58,058 nucleotides of DNA from Bacillota bacterium (GCA_012838035.1 DUQB01000167.1:1-58058); one strand, 5' to 3'; positions 19,773-29,245 are shown, numbered from the stretch's first letter. Numbers and translations: made by a program. Notes: a model not told the origin generated them from the sequence alone.

Positions 19773-20129
19773 GGCGTCGCTCCCGTCTCTTCAAATTGCC
19801 GTTTTCTTGGCGCAGTACGCTCTGTTGGTCATATCAGTGTTTACATCAATATGCGACAGCGTAAACTTACCACCTACCTTACCGCATTTCGCAGCACCCG
19901 AAAAGTAGCTGCACCATATATGGCGAGGAATTGCGCTTTCGGCACGTCATTACCATGCGAAAAAGTGATTCATCATGCTGCTCAAATCATCGTAAAGCTT
20001 TTGTAAAAGCAGCTACAGGTTGGTTGCCCCATGCAGATAGGGCAGGTAAGATGAAGTTGATCGCAAAAGTGAGTTCAGGTACCGTCCTTAGAGGAACCTC
20101 ATAGAACTTGCGGTCTGGGGGCGTGCAAG
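19773..20129. other. Intergenic region upstream of the M20 gene
   Basis: About 357 bases with no supported gene and no clear promoter. The M20 gene must start from here. No RNA motif was recognised. Confidence 0.4.
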
Positions 20130-20261
20130 ATGGTAAAACAGCAGAGTAAAAATAAGAACAGCCCACAGATGTGGGATCATCTTGTGTCGGACAGATATGC
20201 TAAACCGCAAATCAACCGCGGTCCTCGCTTCAGTCTTGGGCCGCTTACTGCGGGAAGATAG
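20130..20261 (+). CDS. Possible 43-residue small protein
   Basis: An ATG at 20130, preceded by GGGGGCG at a workable distance, opens a 43-codon frame ending in TAG. The product starts MVKQQSKNKNSPQMWDHLVS, is strongly basic and hydrophilic, and ends in a glycine/proline-containing FSLGPLTAGR. It has no membrane segment. A terminator-like hairpin follows at 20291-20311. I do not recognise the sequence. It could be a real small basic protein or chance; codon composition and the downstream hairpin favour a real gene only weakly. Confidence 0.35.
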   Translation: MVKQQSKNKNSPQMWDHLVSDRYAKPQINRGPRFSLGPLTAGR

Positions 20262-20290
20262 CTCCTATATCAGCGTGTACGTACTTAAAA

Positions 20291-20314
20291 GGCCACCGGT
20301 TCTCGGTGGTCTTT
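20291..20314 (+). terminator. Terminator-like hairpin after the small ORF
   Basis: GGCCACCG (20291-20298) pairs with CGGTGGTC (20304-20311), with one G-T wobble, a five-base loop and a following TTT. It lies 30 nt after the small ORF. Confidence 0.45.
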
Positions 20315-20355
20315 CCGCTTTATCTCATCGCAGCAAATCCTGCAACAAACTGGAA

Positions 20356-20383
20356 GACGGGCGCCTAAGTAATGACGCCCGTT
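20356..20383 (-). terminator. Hairpin downstream of the cold-shock gene
   Basis: GACGGGCG at 20356-20363 pairs with CGCCCGTT at 20376-20383. It lies about 50 nt after the cold-shock protein stop on the minus strand. The T-tract is poor, so efficiency is uncertain. Confidence 0.45.
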
Positions 20384-20435
20384 CCGGTTATCACATATTC
20401 AGTTGCTTAATAAGCCGGTGACCTATTAAGTGGTT

Positions 20436-20639
20436 TTACCGGATGACGCGAACATTCTGTGCCTGTGGGCCCTTCTGCCCCTGCGTCACTTCAAACTCAA
20501 CCGTCTGGCCCTCTTCGAGATTACGGAAGCCCGTACCCTCGATTGCACTGTAATGTACGAACACGTCACCAGCGCCATCTTCCCGGGAAATGAAGCCATA
20601 CCCTTTTTCACCGTTGAACCATTTTACTGCACCGCGCAT
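20436..20639 (-). CDS. cspA: Cold-shock domain protein (CspA family)
   Basis: A 67-residue single-domain RNA/ssDNA-binding protein. Both RNP motifs are intact: KGYGFI (RNP1) and VFVHYSAI (RNP2), after the usual VKWFNGEKG start. Such proteins act as RNA chaperones. The ATG at 20639 has GGAGG 8 nt upstream; an ATG five bases earlier is in another frame. The leader contains a perfect GACAGG/CCTGTC hairpin (20683-20702) and an A-rich stretch near 20760-20785 on the coding strand, in keeping with the long structured leaders known for csp genes. It is monocistronic. Confidence 0.97.
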   Translation of the reverse strand: MRGAVKWFNGEKGYGFISREDGAGDVFVHYSAIEGTGFRNLEEGQTVEFEVTQGQKGPQAQNVRVIR

Positions 20640-20682
20640 TCATATTGCCTCCAAACTTGTGTTACCCGCAAGGGCCTTCGTT

Positions 20683-20702
20683 GACAGGATACGTACCCTG
20701 TC
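20683..20702 (-). promoter_or_regulatory. Hairpin in the csp leader
   Basis: GACAGG and CCTGTC form a perfect six-base stem with an eight-base loop about 45-65 nt upstream of the start codon. It may take part in temperature-dependent folding of the leader; it could also simply be a short inverted repeat. Confidence 0.35.
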
Positions 20703-20823
20703 TTCTTAGGTTATTCCCCAACGGTTCACTTAATCATGCATATCCACGCCAGAAAACCGGTTTTTTTACTTATTTTTTTCTTTGCAATAACTTCTAGAGC
20801 CTAGATGCAGTAGTCACCATGGA

Positions 20824-21264
20824 CTAGGTCAATCGGTTTTTGGACGGCTTGATCCGAAATAAGGTTGCTACCGCTACTATACCTGCTGCAATGCTTAAAG
20901 CCAGCAACATTGCCCCGATTGCTGTATCAAAACCTTCTGTGTTCTGTCCACGTAGAAAAGCAAGCATACTTGAGTATACATCATAACCGGGTACTAAGGG
21001 AATAGTTGTCGGCACAATAAATATTGTAACCGGCACACGTAATCGCCTAGCGGCAAGCTCCGCATAGGCGGAACCAAAGGCGGCGCCGAGGAAAGCTGCT
21101 GCTAAACGGCCTGTACCCAACCATAATGCGCCTGAGTAAACCGACCAGGAGAGCATGCCGGATAAGCCGGCCGGTACCAATTTATTCCGGGGAATGCCGA
21201 ACAGAACGGAAAATGCCATCGCCTCTCCAAATGCAAACAATGCTTTTGCCCACGCTGGTGTCAT
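20824..21264 (-). CDS. Threonine/serine exporter, small subunit (ThrE_2/DUF3815)
   Basis: A 146-residue membrane protein with four or five hydrophobic helices and the family motif RVPVTIFIVPTTIPLVPGYD, where the two proline-rich turns mark the ThrE C-terminal domain. In many Firmicutes the ThrE exporter is split into a large YjjP-like and a small YjjB-like subunit; this is the small one. The large subunit gene ends 19 nt upstream on the same strand, so the two are translated together. Export of threonine, serine or related dicarboxylates is inferred from the family. Confidence 0.9.
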   Translation of the reverse strand: MTPAWAKALFAFGEAMAFSVLFGIPRNKLVPAGLSGMLSWSVYSGALWLGTGRLAAAFLGAAFGSAYAELAARRLRVPVTIFIVPTTIPLVPGYDVYSSMLAFLRGQNTEGFDTAIGAMLLALSIAAGIVAVATLFRIKPSKNRLT

Positions 21265-21283
21265 GGCGATCTCCTACCCATTG

Positions 21284-22045
21284 CTATAAACTGATAATGC
21301 TCAGGACAATACCGACGCCTGCGGCAACCGCAATCCCGATAGCCGCCGCTTCGGCTGCCCGTGCAACGCCGGAAACCAACTGGCCGCCGATAATATCGCG
21401 CAGAGCATTGGTAATTGCGACTCCCGGTACAAGGGGAATAATTGCTCCGGCGATGGAATAATCCACCGTTACCTGTGGAAACAGGCGATGCAATAAAAGA
21501 GCGCAACAGGCGGCCAGGGCGCCGCCCGCCCAAGAGCGTGCAAATACGCCGTCCACTCTTTTCGCAATAATAAGCATGGCAAATTGCACAATAATCCCGG
21601 ATATGCCCGCCCCTAACATGTCATAAACGGAGCCGCCGAATAGATTGGCCGCAGTCGCGGCAGCTATTCCCGCCGCGCCGACAAGAATTACCGGGGCATA
21701 AGGCGCGGGCCCGTGCTTAATGGTCTGCAGCTCATCCCAAGCGGCCTGGAGCGTAAGTTGCCGACGTGCGCAACGCCGCGACAGATCGTTGACCGCAGCC
21801 ACAATGCTTAAGTCATTGCTAACCGACGGTACTCGCCGTACCAACGTATGGCTGTCTCCGTCACCAGTCTCGCCTGTGACGATGATCCCCGTGGGAGTGG
21901 CATAAGCATTCACCTGACGTACGTCGAAGGCTCTGGCCATATGACCGATGGTATCTTCAACTCGACCAATCTCGCCACCGGCTCGAAGCATGGTGACCCC
22001 GGCTTCAACAGCCAGCTCTAGAGCAGATCGTCTTTCGCTAAACAT
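21284..22045 (-). CDS. Threonine/serine exporter, large subunit (ThrE/DUF1212)
   Basis: About 253 residues. The N-terminal half is cytoplasmic with the family segment MLRAGGEIGRVEDTIGHMA and the YATPTGIIVTGE block. The C-terminal half has five hydrophobic helices with the conserved IIPLVPGVAITNALRDI motif. ATG at 22045 is chosen because GGTGGCGAT precedes it; the frame runs back to 22084 without a ribosome site. It forms an exporter with the small subunit encoded directly downstream. The likely role is export of excess threonine or serine across the cytoplasmic membrane. Confidence 0.9.
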   Translation of the reverse strand: MFSERRSALELAVEAGVTMLRAGGEIGRVEDTIGHMARAFDVRQVNAYATPTGIIVTGETGDGDSHTLVRRVPSVSNDLSIVAAVNDLSRRCARRQLTLQAAWDELQTIKHGPAPYAPVILVGAAGIAAATAANLFGGSVYDMLGAGISGIIVQFAMLIIAKRVDGVFARSWAGGALAACCALLLHRLFPQVTVDYSIAGAIIPLVPGVAITNALRDIIGGQLVSGVARAAEAAAIGIAVAAGVGIVLSIISL

Positions 22046-22124
22046 ATCGCCACCTCTTACCGCGACCGTACTGTCTGAAGGCACCGCCTTCCGTTCAACA
22101 CGCCTTTTCCGACGTCGGATGTCC

Positions 22125-23336
22125 TCAATCCTGTGTAACAGCTACTTGTCGCAGTGTTTCCGGTTCAAGCTTATCCCAGCGGGAGATCCATCTTTTCAAC
22201 AGGTACGCTCCGGCAAGCAGGCCTAATCCTACCCAGGCGAATACCCAGCGTTGACCGGTGAAACCGACTGCCGCCACAAATAACGGTCCCAATAGCCCAC
22301 CCAGCATAAAAGCGGACTGTTGCATACCATACGCCATCCCTTGTTGATCACCGGCCACCTTGAGCGCGATCAGCGCGGATGCCGACGGCCTTAGGATGGC
22401 GATAAACGCTCCCATCAAGAAGTAAAGCAGCGCAAACCAGAGCGCGTTAGGCGCAAAGCTGAGCGCCGTTGAGAATACGCCTGCCCAGATCAGACCGAAA
22501 GGTATGAGCTTACCAAAACCGCGTTTTTCTCCCAACCGAGTCCATAGGGCAGCCGTAAGCACGAAGGCGACGCCCGGCAGTGAGAAGACCACGCCGCTCA
22601 ACCACTTAGGGCCACCCTGTCCCATATTGTTCAGGTATAAGGCTAGAATGGGCTGGACGGCAGATGTGCCGAATGCGGTGAAGGCCACTGTCAGCATCAC
22701 GGTGAACAGCAATGGTGAGCGTACCGTCTGTAGAGCATCCTGCCACATACTCGAACGGCGTCGAATGGAGACTCTATTCTTCTCACTTACAAAGAGGAGA
22801 ACCAAGAGCGTACAACCTAATACGGTGAATCCGGAAGCCTTTAAGGCGCCGCGAAAACCGAACAGCTCCGCCATGACGCCGCCCATGGCCGGTCCGATAA
22901 TCGTTCCCGCCGCATTAGCTGTTTGTAGCGAGGCCACATATCGTGCCGCATACTGCTTCGGCGTGTTGGTTGCGCACAACGAGGTCGCACTGGGGATAAA
23001 TCCGGTTAAAGCTCCGTTGAGCAGGCGACATAAGGCTACGTGCCAGGCTTGCGTCGCGAAGCTCATGAGCATATAAATAAGCCCTAGACAAATGCCGGCG
23101 CGAATCATCATCGGTTTGCGTCCCACACGATCCGCGATGCGCCCCCAAAATGGTTGAAAAAAGATGGCGGAAGCGTAATGTGAGGCGAACACAATGTTTG
23201 CCCACAACGTGAGACTGTCGGTAACACCAAGTTCACTTAAAAAAAGTGATAGAAATGGAATGACCTGCTGATACGAAGCAGCCGCTAGGAATGTGGCCAT
23301 CCATAAGACTAAAAGGTTACGTCGGTAGTACTCCAA
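22125..23336 (-). CDS. MFS transporter (drug/multidrug efflux type)
   Basis: About 403 residues with twelve predicted membrane helices. The loop 2-3 signature GRIADRVGRKPMM is a textbook MFS motif A, and the antiporter-type glycine-rich segment ANAAGTIIGPAMGG in helix 5 (motif C) points to an efflux antiporter such as the TetA/MdtG group. The ORF begins at an ATG at 23357, but GGAGG lies inside it, 9 nt before a TTG at 23336, which I take as the start. It follows no other gene closely and is divergent from tkt. Confidence 0.87.
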   Translation of the reverse strand: MEYYRRNLLVLWMATFLAAASYQQVIPFLSLFLSELGVTDSLTLWANIVFASHYASAIFFQPFWGRIADRVGRKPMMIRAGICLGLIYMLMSFATQAWHVALCRLLNGALTGFIPSATSLCATNTPKQYAARYVASLQTANAAGTIIGPAMGGVMAELFGFRGALKASGFTVLGCTLLVLLFVSEKNRVSIRRRSSMWQDALQTVRSPLLFTVMLTVAFTAFGTSAVQPILALYLNNMGQGGPKWLSGVVFSLPGVAFVLTAALWTRLGEKRGFGKLIPFGLIWAGVFSTALSFAPNALWFALLYFLMGAFIAILRPSASALIALKVAGDQQGMAYGMQQSAFMLGGLLGPLFVAAVGFTGQRWVFAWVGLGLLAGAYLLKRWISRWDKLEPETLRQVAVTQD

Positions 23337-23755
23337 GAAATAAGGCCTCCAAAACATCCGTCACTTATGCCGCGCGCCGCTGCAAGAGCAAGCCGAATGC
23401 TTGTCTTTAGAGATTCTACACTATCCCCTACCAGGCGTCCACAGCCAAGCACACCTCCTTATCGCCTTCTCGGCCGTGAACTCTGTTAGTACTACCTCTT
23501 CGGCTAAGTTATCAATGGAGCATCACAAGACCCAAGCTAAATGTGCACTGTGCAGCACTCTCAAACTGAAACCGACCAACCATGCGGGATTTGTCGGTAT
23601 ACGCGCAGGAGACGGTTCATCATTTGTCTAATGAAACTTAAAGGTTTGGCCATGCTAGATAGGCGTAGACGACATCGGTCTTACTGTGTCCGGCTCAGTC
23701 TCCGGATGCCCACGGCCTATACTGGATGTAACAACAGGAACCTGGAGGGATAGTC
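23337..23755. other. Divergent intergenic region between MFS and tkt
   Basis: About 420 bases with no supported gene. Candidate -10-like TATACT lies near 23723 but without a fitting -35. I see no RNA motif. Confidence 0.4.
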
Positions 23756-25720
23756 ATGCTTGAGAAAATTGCTGATGTAGTGCGAGGCCTTGTTGCTGAC
23801 AGCGTGCAGAAAGCGAAGTCGGGTCACCCCGGCATGCCCCTAGGAGCGGCGGAAATCGGAGCAGTGCTCTATAGCGAAGTGTTGGCGCACGACCCAACGG
23901 CGCCGGATTGGCCGAATCGAGACCGATTCGTACTGAGTGCGGGCCATGGTTCCATGCTCCTCTACTCTTTTTTGCACCTCACAGGTTACGATATGCCGAT
24001 GAGTGAACTGCAACAATTTCGCCAACTAGGGTCGCGTGCCGCCGGTCACCCGGAATACGGTATGGCTCCGGGAATTGAAACGACTACCGGTCCTCTGGGA
24101 CAAGGAATCGCCAATGCCGTCGGCATGGCCTTAGCGGAAGCCATGCAGGCAAGCCGATTCAACAAGCCCGGTTATGATATAGTCAATCACTACACCTATA
24201 CCCTGGTGGGCGACGGTGACCTTATGGAAGGTGTCGCTTCAGAGGCGGCATCGTTAGCCGGACACCTGGGATTAGGTAAGCTGATCGCCATTTACGACGC
24301 CAATTCCATCTCTATTGAGGGTAGCACCGATTTGGCTTTCACCGAAGATGTCGCCGGTCGTTTTTCAGCCTACGGCTGGCACGTGCAACAAATAGACGGT
24401 CATGATTGTGAACAAATCGCTACCGCCATAGCTGCGGCGCAAGCCGAGGAAGGACGGCCTTCGCTGATAATCGCTCGCACCAGCATCGGCAAGAAAAGCC
24501 TGAAAGAAAATTCGAACAAATCCCATGGTGAGCCGTTAGGCGAGAAGGAGGTCGCCGCGCTCAAAAAGGCTCTTGGCTTCCCTGATACAGAATTCTACGT
24601 ACCGGCAGAGGTATATGAATTTTATGCCCAAAAACGTAAAACCTGGGCGGCGAAACGTGCCGCATGGGAAGAGATGTTCGAACGGTGGTCAAAAGAGTAT
24701 CCCGAGCTGCGCGAGACATGGGACTTAGGCCAAAACGGCGTTTTGCCGGATCAATTAGCCGGCACGTTGTCGGCAACTGATTCCGCTGCGCCCATGGCTA
24801 CCCGGGATGCTAGTGGTATGGCTCTGCAGCAGCTAGCCCGACTCGTCCCTTATCTGGTAGGAGGATCTGCCGATTTAGCGCCTTCTACGAAGACATATTT
24901 GGAGGGAGCAGGTTCCGTTCAGAAGGGGAATTACAGCGGACGCAACCTACACTTCGGCGTGCGCGAACACGCCATGGGCTCGATACTGAACGGTATGTCG
25001 CTCTATGGCGGACTACGTGTCTTCGGTTCCACGTTTCTGGTATTTGTGGATTACATGCGCCCGGCGTTGCGTATGGCGGCCATGATGAAGCAACCGGTCA
25101 TCTACGTGTTTACACACGACTCGATATATGTAGGCGAAGACGGACCGACGCATCAACCCATCGAGCAGTTGGAGTCTATCCGCATTATTCCCGGAATGGT
25201 CGTGATACGTCCGGCGGACGCTGAAGAGACTCGCATGGCCTGGGCTGTGGCCATGGAGCGTAAAGACGGGCCTACCGCACTTATCCTCACGCGACAAAAA
25301 TTGCCTGTCATTACCACAGGGAAAGCTGCCGGGGTCGCCAAAGGCGCTTATGTGCTGCGTGAGTGCTCAGGCTCGCCCGCCCTGACACTCATTGCCACCG
25401 GTAGCGAAGTCGCTTTGGCTATGGCGGCGGCAGAGACCTTGGCGCAAGAAGGGAAGCAGATACGCATCGTATCCATGCCTTCCCGCGAGCTGTTCTGCAT
25501 GCAGGACGAATCCTACAAAGCTTCAGTGTTACTAGAATCCGGGCGCCGTTTAATAATCGAAGCCGGCGTTACCAGCGGCTGGTCCATGTTCACACGTCCC
25601 GGCGACAAGGTTTACGGGATAAACCGCTTTGGCGAGAGTGGTCCGGCGGAAGAGGTGGCCAAACACCTAAACCTAACTTCGGAAGCTGTCACGGAATGCG
25701 CGCGTCAAATGCTCGATTAA
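23756..25720 (+). CDS. tkt: Transketolase
   Basis: A 654-residue thiamine-diphosphate enzyme of the non-oxidative pentose phosphate pathway, moving two-carbon units between sugar phosphates. The N-terminal [14 protein letters not shown], the ThDP/Mg motif [16 protein letters not shown] ending near the IAIYDANSI strand, and the central [10 protein letters not shown] with the catalytic glutamate are intact. The length matches bacterial transketolases. ATG 23756 has TGGAGG 8 nt upstream. It is transcribed alone and ends before a very strong terminator. It complements zwf and gnd in the same window. Confidence 0.97.
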   Translation: MLEKIADVVRGLVADSVQKAKSGHPGMPLGAAEIGAVLYSEVLAHDPTAPDWPNRDRFVLSAGHGSMLLYSFLHLTGYDMPMSELQQFRQLGSRAAGHPEYGMAPGIETTTGPLGQGIANAVGMALAEAMQASRFNKPGYDIVNHYTYTLVGDGDLMEGVASEAASLAGHLGLGKLIAIYDANSISIEGSTDLAFTEDVAGRFSAYGWHVQQIDGHDCEQIATAIAAAQAEEGRPSLIIARTSIGKKSLKENSNKSHGEPLGEKEVAALKKALGFPDTEFYVPAEVYEFYAQKRKTWAAKRAAWEEMFERWSKEYPELRETWDLGQNGVLPDQLAGTLSATDSAAPMATRDASGMALQQLARLVPYLVGGSADLAPSTKTYLEGAGSVQKGNYSGRNLHFGVREHAMGSILNGMSLYGGLRVFGSTFLVFVDYMRPALRMAAMMKQPVIYVFTHDSIYVGEDGPTHQPIEQLESIRIIPGMVVIRPADAEETRMAWAVAMERKDGPTALILTRQKLPVITTGKAAGVAKGAYVLRECSGSPALTLIATGSEVALAMAAAETLAQEGKQIRIVSMPSRELFCMQDESYKASVLLESGRRLIIEAGVTSGWSMFTRPGDKVYGINRFGESGPAEEVAKHLNLTSEAVTECARQMLD

Positions 25721-25737
25721 GTATACTTCGTTCCCTA

Positions 25738-25780
25738 ACGACGCTGTCCCAGGTCAAAGCCTTGGGACAGCGTCGTTTTA
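25738..25780. terminator. Strong terminator between tkt and the ferritin-like gene
   Basis: ACGACGCTGTCCCA (25738-25751) pairs perfectly with TGGGACAGCGTCGT (25763-25776), followed by TTTTA. It ends tkt and probably also the converging minus-strand operon. Confidence 0.92.
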
Positions 25781-25824
25781 CATAAGCTCCACCCCATAGG
25801 GTATGTAGCCGGGAATACGGTATG

Positions 25825-26283
25825 TCATCGGAGATCCTGTCCTTGTCCGGCAATCTCCTTCTCAAGCATGCCCAGGTGATTGCGATCCTCAGCCATTATT
25901 CGCTCAATCAAAGCCTGACTCCGTTCATCCAGCTTGTCACGAGTCACCCGACCTGTAGCGGCTATGCCCAGACTTTCTCCATTGTACACTTGGCGCAACA
26001 TACTCTCGGGATCATGATCGTACCAGCCTCGCAGGCGGATCCCTGCACGAACCATCCACTCGTTGACGCTCTCATCGTCAATAGGTTCGCCGCCCAGCTC
26101 CATAATCTGCTGATGGAGTTGTCGCGCATGCCGCTGGTGGCTATCGCGCACCGCTGCCAGCCGCCGTTTGAGTTGTGGCGACTCAACTGTATTCAACACG
26201 GCATTATAAACGCTGATCGCCATGTATTCGCTGCGCAATACCGACTGTAACGCATCTATTGGGTTTGACTGCCTTTTAGCCAA
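25825..26283 (-). CDS. Ferritin-like domain protein
   Basis: About 152 residues forming a four-helix bundle. Candidate di-iron ligands are Glu in LRSEYMAIS, His in RDSHQRHARQ, Glu in NGESLGIA and Glu/His in MAEDRNHLGML. The spacing resembles the ferritin-like DUF2383 type. The frame extends upstream to 26517, but that part overlaps the aminopropyltransferase gene; a GGGAGGGGG followed by TTG at 26283 marks the start. It is the last gene of the minus-strand run beginning with the helicase. Iron storage, oxidative protection or diiron chemistry on the cluster product are possible; none can be chosen from sequence. Confidence 0.7.
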   Translation of the reverse strand: MAKRQSNPIDALQSVLRSEYMAISVYNAVLNTVESPQLKRRLAAVRDSHQRHARQLHQQIMELGGEPIDDESVNEWMVRAGIRLRGWYDHDPESMLRQVYNGESLGIAATGRVTRDKLDERSQALIERIMAEDRNHLGMLEKEIAGQGQDLR

Positions 26284-26384
26284 GTTCGACCCCCTCCCTG
26301 TTCTAAGTGTGCCCACACCCGACCTGCGCCTACAAGGGGGCGCTTCGTACCCTATGCGCCTTTGCAGATGTCTATGTATTTCAC

Positions 26385-27425
26385 TTAGGAATCGCCGCCG
26401 ACGAGAGGGCGCGATTTTCGGAAGTCGGCTGTGTACATAAAGCCTGTGTAAGGCTCCGAACAAAAGGCGGTCAGCTCCACGCATTCGCACACCAGCATTT
26501 GTGTCTGATTCCCCCACAGACTGCCACCTTCATAGCGATTGAAACCAGGAAAAATTTCTCGGATAAGCAGCTTTTTTCGCAGCAAATCCTGTTGTACGGC
26601 CAGCATTTCATACGGACCTTTGTTCGCAAAGGATAAAAACACGATGCAACCTGCTTTACACATCTCTAAGCCTCTGGCGACAAACAAAGCGGCGCCCGGT
26701 ATGGTATACGGCGGGTCGGTGAAGAATGCGTGGTGGGTTCTAAGCAGGTCCTGTGGGATGGGATAACGCAAATCGTGATGTAGCGTTTGAATGGTGAAGC
26801 CTAGCTGATCAGCTAAGCGCTTGATTCCGGCCAGCACTCGTTGATCGATATCCAGAACCGTTATGAGCGTCGGACCTTGCGCTCCTTCCCTTTGTACGAG
26901 CGAGCCCAGTACCGCCAAGCCGATACTGGTGAAATCGTCGTCGCCGATAAGAGCAATGCGCCTGCCTGCCAGAACACCGTATTCCAAAGCCAACAGCGCC
27001 CGCGCCGCCACGGTTTCGGGCAAGCACTTGACCTGGTCTAAGGTGGTGTCGGCACTAGGCCGTTCAGCTAATAGTCCGCGCATCTGCTCAACCAGCAAGG
27101 GGAAGAGCGCATGACGTGCAAACCTGCCGTATGCGCTTGCCCCGTGTTCGGCAAGCGTCAGATGGAGGGCATAGATATGAACGATCTGCTGACCTAATGC
27201 GCTAAGATGAGCCCCGGTAGATCCTGCAATGAGCAACCCGGCCTTGATCATCTCTTTTCGCACCGCGGACACAGTGGGCGTAGGCAGTCTGCAGTGAGCG
27301 GCCAGTTCCCGCGAGGTCATGCCAGGTGTGTTGTAAACAGCCGCCAGAACGCGTTCCACGCCCGCACGCCCTTCTTTTAGTCGGGCAGCTACCGCCGTGT
27401 CGATCAACAGTTGCTCACAATCCAC
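26385..27425 (-). CDS. BpsA-like branched-chain polyamine synthase (aminopropyltransferase)
   Basis: A 346-residue member of the bis-aminopropyl spermidine synthase family (formerly DUF43). Residues about 25-90 form a winged-helix-like domain (MTSRELAAHCRLPTPTVSAV). The catalytic Rossmann domain carries the family motif IGDDDFTS, the nucleotide-binding VLDIDQRVL and the signature TDPPYTIPGA. Archaeal and thermophile BpsA adds two aminopropyl groups to spermidine's inner nitrogen using decarboxylated SAM. The start is GTG at 27425 behind GGAGG; the ACP stop overlaps this ribosome site, so the two are translationally coupled. Next to an ACP and an FkbH-like protein, the substrate may not be free spermidine. 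Confidence 0.85.
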   Translation of the reverse strand: MDCEQLLIDTAVAARLKEGRAGVERVLAAVYNTPGMTSRELAAHCRLPTPTVSAVRKEMIKAGLLIAGSTGAHLSALGQQIVHIYALHLTLAEHGASAYGRFARHALFPLLVEQMRGLLAERPSADTTLDQVKCLPETVAARALLALEYGVLAGRRIALIGDDDFTSIGLAVLGSLVQREGAQGPTLITVLDIDQRVLAGIKRLADQLGFTIQTLHHDLRYPIPQDLLRTHHAFFTDPPYTIPGAALFVARGLEMCKAGCIVFLSFANKGPYEMLAVQQDLLRKKLLIREIFPGFNRYEGGSLWGNQTQMLVCECVELTAFCSEPYTGFMYTADFRKSRPLVGGDS

Positions 27426-27427
27426 GT

Positions 27428-27694
27428 TCACTCCTCCTCGCGGCGCAGTAAAAATACTTGCAACGCCCCTACGCTATCCAACGCATCCATATGTAGATCG
27501 ATATCATCTAAGGTGACGCCGAACTCGGCTTCCAGCGCAGTAAGCAACACCGTACCGGAGAGGGAATCCAAGCCCAAACCTTTGCCCAAAAGCGGCATAT
27601 CCGGTGTGATCACGTGCTCCGGCTGACCTGATATGCGACTCAATAAAGTCAACAACTTCTGATTAATTAGCGGCATCTGCTCCGGAACCTGCAA
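27428..27694 (-). CDS. Acyl carrier protein, stand-alone
   Basis: An 88-residue acidic carrier protein with the phosphopantetheine serine S44 in GLGLDSLSG. The three-helix spacing and the acidic helix 2 (LEAEFGVTLDDIDL) fit an ACP, but it is not the usual fatty-acid ACP, since it is not near fab genes and lies between FkbH and BpsA genes. It starts with TTG at 27694 after GAGGGGTGA. Its stop overlaps the ribosome site of the next gene. It probably carries a glyceryl or related unit made by the FkbH-like protein; this is inferred from other FkbH-ACP pairs. Confidence 0.9.
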   Translation of the reverse strand: MQVPEQMPLINQKLLTLLSRISGQPEHVITPDMPLLGKGLGLDSLSGTVLLTALEAEFGVTLDDIDLHMDALDSVGALQVFLLRREEE

Positions 27695-27732
27695 AACATC
27701 ACCCCTCTTTCCATATGATATTAGTCTTCAGG

Positions 27733-28779
27733 CTAATGCCCGCCCAATTCCAGCGTGAGCCATTCCGGTACCTGCAACCGTTGGGGATGTACAAGCGTGA
27801 GCCATTCGTACTCGCTATCGCGCTTTACGGCTGCATACCCGGAAAAACGCAACGACTGACGTAATGCTTGATTCGCATCAGACCGGATAGCGATTGGGAT
27901 GATGATGGGAGTTGCTGTTGGCCGCGTTAGGCAATTAAGCCAGCAGAGAAAACCTTCCAACACGCCGCGTCCCTGTACCCTGCAGGACACCGCCAAGCGC
28001 GAACAGCATATGTAGGATTGGTCATTGACCGTCACGGCGTTCCAGTCCAAAGAGGCGGCGGCGATCAATCCGTAGTCTCCGAACCGGTCCCGCAGCACGG
28101 CTATGTAGTCGACTCTGCGTTCCGGACTTGCTTCCATGCCGGCCATGTCACAGTCCGGACGTGTGCTTAGCCTATGCGCTCGCAGAAATAACTCTCGGAC
28201 TCGCGCCAAGTCGCCTGGACGTGCAACGTCACAGAACAACCTCATGGCGCATGAGTGTAAAAAACTTGCTCTACTGCCGGCAAGACGGGTCATAGCCTCT
28301 TTACGCTCGGCTTCGGCCTGGTACAAACGGCGCCGCTGTGCTCCCAAAGTCGACGTAACGGCGAAGCGCCGGTGCGTAGCTAAGTCTTCCAGCTGTTCCG
28401 GCGTAAAAATCAGCACATCCGGCAGCATATCCCGCACTTCCGCCCGATTAAAAGGGAGATCGTCAACAAAGGCGGCATGGCGTGCAGACAACTTGAGCTC
28501 CTGTAAGGTGCCGGCGATGGCCTGCGCCTTGCTGCCTACGCCATACTGTGCATGAACGAAGTAACGATCCAACCTATGTTGCTTTAGATGAGACAATGCT
28601 GTAGACGCCGCAGCCTGACTGACGACGCTGTTGAGAATCCCTCGTTCATCCAATATGCGAATGAGATTGCATGCCGCTTTGCCGGGGATCAGCAGGTCAG
28701 CTTCATCCTCGTCCAGCGTGCCTGGCCATAGAGTCCCGTCCAAGTCCCAAAACACTATTTTGATGGGCTCAGCAGTCAT
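27733..28779 (-). CDS. FkbH-like HAD-IIIC protein
   Basis: A 348-residue two-domain protein. The N-terminal HAD domain has D12/D14 in VFWDLDGTLWPGTLDED and a FVDDLPFNRAEV motif IV typical of HAD-IIIC (FkbH). The C-terminal domain (from about residue 170) resembles a GNAT fold. In polyketide clusters, FkbH proteins take 1,3-bisphosphoglycerate, remove phosphate and load a D-glyceryl unit on an ACP. An ACP gene lies 38 nt downstream, which supports that role. ATG at 28779 overlaps the end of the upstream GNAT gene, indicating coupling. The product of the pathway is unknown. Confidence 0.85.
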   Translation of the reverse strand: MTAEPIKIVFWDLDGTLWPGTLDEDEADLLIPGKAACNLIRILDERGILNSVVSQAAASTALSHLKQHRLDRYFVHAQYGVGSKAQAIAGTLQELKLSARHAAFVDDLPFNRAEVRDMLPDVLIFTPEQLEDLATHRRFAVTSTLGAQRRRLYQAEAERKEAMTRLAGSRASFLHSCAMRLFCDVARPGDLARVRELFLRAHRLSTRPDCDMAGMEASPERRVDYIAVLRDRFGDYGLIAAASLDWNAVTVNDQSYICCSRLAVSCRVQGRGVLEGFLCWLNCLTRPTATPIIIPIAIRSDANQALRQSLRFSGYAAVKRDSEYEWLTLVHPQRLQVPEWLTLELGGH

Positions 28780-29245
28780 CCTCGGCCTCATTTCCCGCTA
28801 AAGTGAGTTCCATGGTCAGATGCTGCGGAACAAAGCCCCATTGTTTGTACAACAAGCGCATCGGCAAATTGTTTACATGTACCTTACCGACGACCCGCTT
28901 AACGTCTTCCTCAACTTTAATTTCCGCCAGGGCGGCGGCAAACAAGGTATCTGCCCAAGAGGCGCCGCGCAGAGTCTGCGCCAGGTAGAAACTGCGGAAG
29001 TTGGCGTACGCCTCACCGGTAAACATGTTCGTGTTTAGGGAGGCCCACAGCCAACCGAGTACCAACTCGCCGTCGGCTAATACCAACATGATGTCCTCGC
29101 CCCGCTCAAGAGCACGGCGCAATTTCTTGACGTGCTGTGCAGGATCGGTCACCGCATCGGCGCCAAAGGAGATAGCTGCTATTTCAGCTTCGAATACGGC
29201 CAGTTGTTGTAAGTCGGCTTCTGTCGCCGCACGTGTTACAATCAC
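28769..29245 (-). CDS. GNAT N-acetyltransferase
   Basis: A 158-residue GNAT-fold protein. The N-terminus IVTRAATEADLQQLAVFE is a typical strand 1-helix 1, and VVGKVHVNNLPMRLLYKQWG followed by FVPQH matches the conserved C-terminal N-x-x-A/M-x-x-x-Y-x-x-x-G-F block. The acetyl-CoA loop is replaced by RGASWADTLF, a degenerate form. It starts with GTG at 29245 behind GGGAGG and overlaps the FkbH-like gene by 11 nt, so it probably modifies an amine or ACP-bound intermediate of the same pathway. Confidence 0.85.
   Translation of the reverse strand: MIVTRAATEADLQQLAVFEAEIAAISFGADAVTDPAQHVKKLRRALERGEDIMLVLADGELVLGWLWASLNTNMFTGEAYANFRSFYLAQTLRGASWADTLFAAALAEIKVEEDVKRVVGKVHVNNLPMRLLYKQWGFVPQHLTMELTLAGNEAEDDC

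Noticed and set aside
22504-23076. 190-codon frame on the plus strand over the MFS gene
   Set aside because: Antisense to a transporter with clear motifs; composition is not protein-like.
25825-26517. Full-length frame of the ferritin-like gene
   Set aside because: The first 78 codons overlap the BpsA-like gene, are arginine rich and unlike any ferritin; GGGAGGGGG before TTG 26283 gives a proper start.
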